Positions 61,156 through 64,000 of a DNA stretch of 64,000 bases are shown here, piece after piece. Position 1 is the stretch's first letter; every line of letters starts with the position of its first letter. The notes below the pieces were generated by a model, which was not told where the DNA came from, searched no databases, and worked only from the letters and a program-made list of their open reading frames with translations. Origin of the DNA: Pseudomonadota bacterium (GTDB lineage Bacteria > Pseudomonadota > Alphaproteobacteria > Rhizobiales > Xanthobacteraceae); assembly GCA_023422775.1 (NCBI GenBank), contig JAFAGM010000064.1, positions 1 through 64,000 of the forward strand, given 5' to 3'. The translations under genes were made by a program, and so were the position numbers.

Positions 61156-62193
61156 ATGACCAAGTACAAGCTCGAGTATATCTGGCTCGACGGGTATACG
61201 CCGACGCCGAGTCTGCGCGGCAAAACGCAGATCAAGGAATTCGACAAGTTCCCGACGCTCGAACAGCTCCCGCTGTGGGGTTTCGATGGCTCGTCCACCA
61301 TGCAGGCCGAAGGCCACAGCTCCGATTGCGTGCTGAAGCCCGTCGCCATCTATCCCGACGCCGCCCGCCAGAACGGTGCGCTGGTGATGTGCGAAGTCAT
61401 GATGCCCGATGGTGTGACCCCGCACGCCTCGAACAAGCGCGCGACGATCCTCGATGATGAAGGCGCCTGGTTCGGCTTCGAACAGGAGTACTTCTTCTAC
61501 AAGGACGGCCGTCCGCTCGGCTTCCCGACCGATGGCTATCCGGCACCGCAGGGCCCGTATTACACCGGCGTCGGCTACAAGAACGTCGGCGACGTCGCCC
61601 GCAAGATCGTCGAAGAGCATCTCGACCTCTGCCTCGCGGCCGGCATCAACCACGAAGGCATCAACGCCGAAGTGGCGAAGGGCCAGTGGGAGTTCCAGAT
61701 TTTCGGCAAGGGCTCCAAGAAGGCTGCGGACGAAATGTGGATGGCCCGCTACCTGATGCTGCGTCTCACCGAGAGCTACGGCATCGACATCGAATTCCAC
61801 TGCAAGCCGCTCGGCGACACCGACTGGAACGGCTCCGGCATGCATGCCAACTTCTCGACCAAATACATGCGCGAAGTCGGCGGCAAGGACTACTTCGAGA
61901 AGCTGATGGCCGCCTTCGACAGGAATCTGATGGATCACATTGCCGTCTACGGGCCTGACAACGACAAGCGTCTGACCGGCAAGCACGAGACCGCCCCGTG
62001 GAACAGGTTCAGCTACGGCGTCGCGGACCGCGGTGCCTCGATCCGCGTGCCTCACTCGTTCGTCAGGAACGACTACAAGGGCTATCTGGAAGATCGCCGC
62101 CCGAACTCCCAGGGCGACCCCTACCAGATCGCTTCGCAGATCCTGAAGACCATCGCGGAAGTCCCGGCCGGCGCCAAGGCGGCCGCGGCCTGA
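61156..62193 (+). CDS. glnII: Glutamine synthetase type II (eukaryotic-like)
   Basis: 345 residues from ATG 61156 (MTKYKLEYIWLDGYTPTPSL). GSII marks: LPLWGFDGSSTMQAEGHSSD, WFGFEQEYFFYKDGRPLGFP, GPYYTGVGY, HEGINAEVAKGQWEFQI and GSGMHANFSTKYMR. It condenses ammonia with glutamate and is the inducible GS of rhizobia under nitrogen limitation. It is not regulated by adenylylation as GSI is. A possible start at 60862 has no family support. Confidence 0.97.
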   Translation: MTKYKLEYIWLDGYTPTPSLRGKTQIKEFDKFPTLEQLPLWGFDGSSTMQAEGHSSDCVLKPVAIYPDAARQNGALVMCEVMMPDGVTPHASNKRATILDDEGAWFGFEQEYFFYKDGRPLGFPTDGYPAPQGPYYTGVGYKNVGDVARKIVEEHLDLCLAAGINHEGINAEVAKGQWEFQIFGKGSKKAADEMWMARYLMLRLTESYGIDIEFHCKPLGDTDWNGSGMHANFSTKYMREVGGKDYFEKLMAAFDRNLMDHIAVYGPDNDKRLTGKHETAPWNRFSYGVADRGASIRVPHSFVRNDYKGYLEDRRPNSQGDPYQIASQILKTIAEVPAGAKAAAA

Positions 62194-62210
62194 GCGACTG
62201 ACCTCACCGT

Positions 62211-62232
62211 CCCGGGTGTGGGGGCACCCGGG
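62211..62232 (+). terminator. Hairpin downstream of glnII
   Basis: CCCGGGTG (62211-62218) pairs with CACCCGGG (62225-62232) around a six-base loop, 17 bases after the glnII stop. It lacks a following T-run and is probably the first of two stacked hairpins that end the transcript. Confidence 0.5.
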
Positions 62233-62240
62233 TGCAACCT

Positions 62241-62281
62241 GATCCGCCAGGGCACACCGCCTTGGCGGATCATTGCGTTTT
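62241..62281 (+). terminator. Terminator after glnII
   Basis: GATCCGCCA (62241-62249) pairs with TGGCGGATC (62263-62271), then ATTGCGTTTT follows with a short T-run. It is a better candidate for transcript end than the hairpin just upstream. Confidence 0.65.
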
Positions 62282-62390
62282 GATGGGGGTGATTCAAATA
62301 CATCGCTTCAAGGCCGTTCCCCTGCGTTATGAAGCGCGCTAGATAGCGGGCCTCATATCAGAACCGATAACGCTCCAGAACTTGCCGGGG

Positions 62391-63104
62391 ATGCGGCCAT
62401 TGTTCGAGGGATTCTACAAAGTCAGATTCCAACTTGGCGAGGCGGTTGGCCGCAGCGTGATGCATGTGCGCGACGGCAGGATGCTGGGCGGCAATTCGGC
62501 CTTTGCCCATATCGGCACCTACGAGAGGGCGGACGACGGGATCGCGATCGAAGTCCGCACCGTTCGTCATAATCCGGATCCGAGCTTCCGCGCGATGGCC
62601 GGCACCGACGACGCGACCCTGCTGGCGAAGGGCAGGCCGGACGGAGTCCTCTATCGTTTCGAGGGAGGCCTGAGGGAATTGCCCGGCGTGAAGTTTCAAT
62701 CGGTCATGACGCCGATCGAGGAAGCCGCCGTGCCGATCGCCGGCGGCGTCGGCGAGGGAGGCATCGTCGATGGCCTCTATTCGATCCACGTCCGTATGCT
62801 CGACGGCGTCGAGGGTAGTCTGACCGGCGTGATGCTGCTCAACGACGGTCGCATTCTCGGCGGCGACGCCTCGTTCTACTATGTCGGCTCCTACACGTCG
62901 GAAGCGGGTCGCTGGAAGGGCCAGATCCTCAATCAGGAGCATACGCCGGCCATGGGCGAGAACCCTGTTTTCGGCGGCCATGAAGTCGGGATCGGCTTCT
63001 CCGGCACCTGCGATGACAGCGGCGCGCTGCTGGAGGCGACCGCGCTTGCCGGCAAGCGGAGCCTTCGCATGACCGCGGTACTCAAACTGATGCGCAGGCT
63101 TTAG
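62391..63104 (+). CDS. GrlR-like protein with two tandem domains (copy 2)
   Basis: 237 residues from ATG 62391 (MRPLFEGFYKVRFQLGEAVG). Domain 1 (about 1-115) is DGRMLGGNSAFAHIGTYERA; domain 2 (about 125-237) contains GLYSIHVRMLDGVEGSLTG, DGRILGGDASFYYVGSYTSE and NPVFGGHEVGIGFSG. The second domain is nearly identical in many blocks with that of copy 1 at 56502, while the first has diverged far more. A TTG three codons upstream is less likely. The next gene starts 6 bases after its stop, so the two are probably co-transcribed. Confidence 0.75.
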   Translation: MRPLFEGFYKVRFQLGEAVGRSVMHVRDGRMLGGNSAFAHIGTYERADDGIAIEVRTVRHNPDPSFRAMAGTDDATLLAKGRPDGVLYRFEGGLRELPGVKFQSVMTPIEEAAVPIAGGVGEGGIVDGLYSIHVRMLDGVEGSLTGVMLLNDGRILGGDASFYYVGSYTSEAGRWKGQILNQEHTPAMGENPVFGGHEVGIGFSGTCDDSGALLEATALAGKRSLRMTAVLKLMRRL

Positions 63105-63110
63105 CGAGCC

Positions 63111-63797
63111 ATGGCCGACAACATACGCGTGCTCTCTACACTGGCGTTGAAGGGCGCAGTCCAGAGGTTGTGCGGAGACTTTGAAGCGAACGGCGGCGCA
63201 GGGATCGACGCCGATTTCGCACCCACCTTGGCGCTGCTGCAGCGGCTGCGCGCGGGCGAAGCAGCCGATGTCGTGATCCTCACCCGCGATGGGCTGGACG
63301 AGGTCGTGCGCGAAGGGCGTGTGGCCGGAGAGAGCTGCGTGGATCTGGCGCGTTCCTGGGTCGGCATCGCCGTAAGGGCAGGCGCAACTCATCCCGAAAT
63401 CGCCACCGAGCCTGCGTTGCGCGCGGCGCTGCTGGCCGCACGTTGCGTCGCCTATTCGCGGCTCGGTGCCAGCGGTATTCTGTTCGCGCAGTTGATCGAG
63501 CAACTCGGCATTGCCTCCGAAATCAATGCAAGGGCCGTGATCATTCCGCAGGGCTTCACCGCCGAGAAGCTTGTGACCGGCGAGGCCGATCTGGCCGTTC
63601 AGCAGATCAGCGAGTTGAAGCAGATCGGCGGCATCGAGGTCATTGGACCCATTCCATACGAACTGCAAACGCCTGCGGTGTTTTCGGCGGGACGCATGGC
63701 GGCATCGAAGATGGCCGCGCAGGCGGATCGGCTGTTGCGCTATCTTGCGTCCGCGGAAGTCGCGCCGGTGCTGCGCGACAGCGGACTTGAGCCCTGA
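63111..63797 (+). CDS. ModA-like (type 2 periplasmic-binding fold) protein, no signal peptide
   Basis: 228 residues starting MADNIRVLSTLALKGAVQRL. It follows the molybdate-binding protein layout: LQRLRAGEAADVVILTRDGL, GIAVRAGATHPEIATEPAL, RLGASGILFAQLIEQLGI and LVTGEADLAVQQISELKQI. There is no signal peptide and no permease or ATPase gene nearby, so its job is unclear. It lies 6 bases after the GrlR-like gene. Confidence 0.8.
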   Translation: MADNIRVLSTLALKGAVQRLCGDFEANGGAGIDADFAPTLALLQRLRAGEAADVVILTRDGLDEVVREGRVAGESCVDLARSWVGIAVRAGATHPEIATEPALRAALLAARCVAYSRLGASGILFAQLIEQLGIASEINARAVIIPQGFTAEKLVTGEADLAVQQISELKQIGGIEVIGPIPYELQTPAVFSAGRMAASKMAAQADRLLRYLASAEVAPVLRDSGLEP

Positions 63798-63816
63798 ATC
63801 TTCTGCTGCTGCGGCG

Positions 63817-64000
63817 TCAATCCCTGATCAGGACGACGCCGGCAATCAAGAGCGCCGCGCCGGCAAGCCGCGCGGTGCTGATCGGATGCGGCGTCAGCCC
63901 GAATGCGCCGAAATGATCGAGCGTGACGGCGGTGAGAACCTGACCGGCAATGACGAGCGCAAACAGTGTCGCCGCGCCGAGCGAGGGCAGCAGCAGGATC
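63817..64000 (-). CDS. YdcZ-type DMT-family transporter, C-terminal part, cut by window edge
   Basis: The minus strand ends a frame of about 61 residues at a TGA at 63817. It reads ILLLPSLGAATLFALVIAG, QVLTAVTLDHFGAFGLTPHP, then ISTARLAGAALLIAGVVLIR, with two membrane helices. The DHFGAFGL and GxxLLIxGVxLI pattern is typical of DUF606 (YdcZ) proteins, small four- or five-helix transporters. The N-terminus is outside the window. Confidence 0.85.
   Translation of the reverse strand, partial: ILLLPSLGAATLFALVIAGQVLTAVTLDHFGAFGLTPHPISTARLAGAALLIAGVVLIRD

Overview
The window is a contiguous, gene-dense, GC-rich stretch of an alphaproteobacterial chromosome, most likely Bradyrhizobium or a close relative in the Nitrobacteraceae. 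The clues are: a eukaryotic-type glutamine synthetase II with a sigma-54 promoter and a divergent DUF2735 gene; the order hdaA-ppk-ppx; a family of short palindromic intergenic repeats that I recognise from this group; many small secreted or lipid-anchored proteins; and no sign of phage, transposase, plasmid or CRISPR. Assignments rest on reading motifs and gene order; no database search was run.

Layout. 1-2.5 kb: the 5' end of a pyruvate formate-lyase gene (minus strand, cut by the window edge) with an FNR/FixK-type box upstream, then a PQQ-type sugar/sorbosone dehydrogenase and a small cytochrome c. 2.5-11.3 kb: one long minus-strand operon lptF-lptG-lptD-surA-pdxA-rsmA-adh, coupling LPS export, outer-membrane protein folding, PLP synthesis and rRNA methylation, with several 4-base start/stop overlaps. 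11.7-19.2 kb: pepA-holC, a lipoprotein, an ABC-F ATPase, ndk, a TerC-family membrane protein and small conserved proteins. 19.4-26.9 kb: a copper-storage-like four-helix protein, then ppx, ppk, hdaA and a CDP-alcohol phosphatidyltransferase on the minus strand, divergent from purM-purN. 27-37 kb: an outer-membrane barrel, RNase D, a Phd/PemK-like toxin-antitoxin pair, SelO, AspRS, malic enzyme and DoxX. 37.5-43.7 kb: cell-envelope and redox proteins (DHFR-like reductase, polysaccharide deacetylase, glutathione peroxidase, L,D-transpeptidase, CreA) and two small secreted proteins. 43.8-46.8 kb: a complete TRAP transporter. 47-54 kb: aldehyde dehydrogenase, a MocR regulator divergent from a PNPOx-like protein, an M20 deacylase and a periplasmic-binding-fold protein without signal peptide. 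54-64 kb: GNAT, a DUF2161 nuclease-fold protein, two paralogous tandem-domain GrlR-like proteins, an SDR, a tyrosine phosphatase, a MliC-like inhibitor, glnII and a ModA-like protein, ending in a truncated YdcZ-type transporter.

Most of the window is core housekeeping DNA. The items least explained by known biology are the pair of 237-residue two-domain GrlR-like proteins at 56502-57215 and 62391-63104, the toxin-antitoxin pair with an AT-rich palindromic operator in an otherwise GC-rich region, and two substrate-binding-protein folds that lack export signals and membrane partners. None amounts to a clear new multi-gene system on this evidence.
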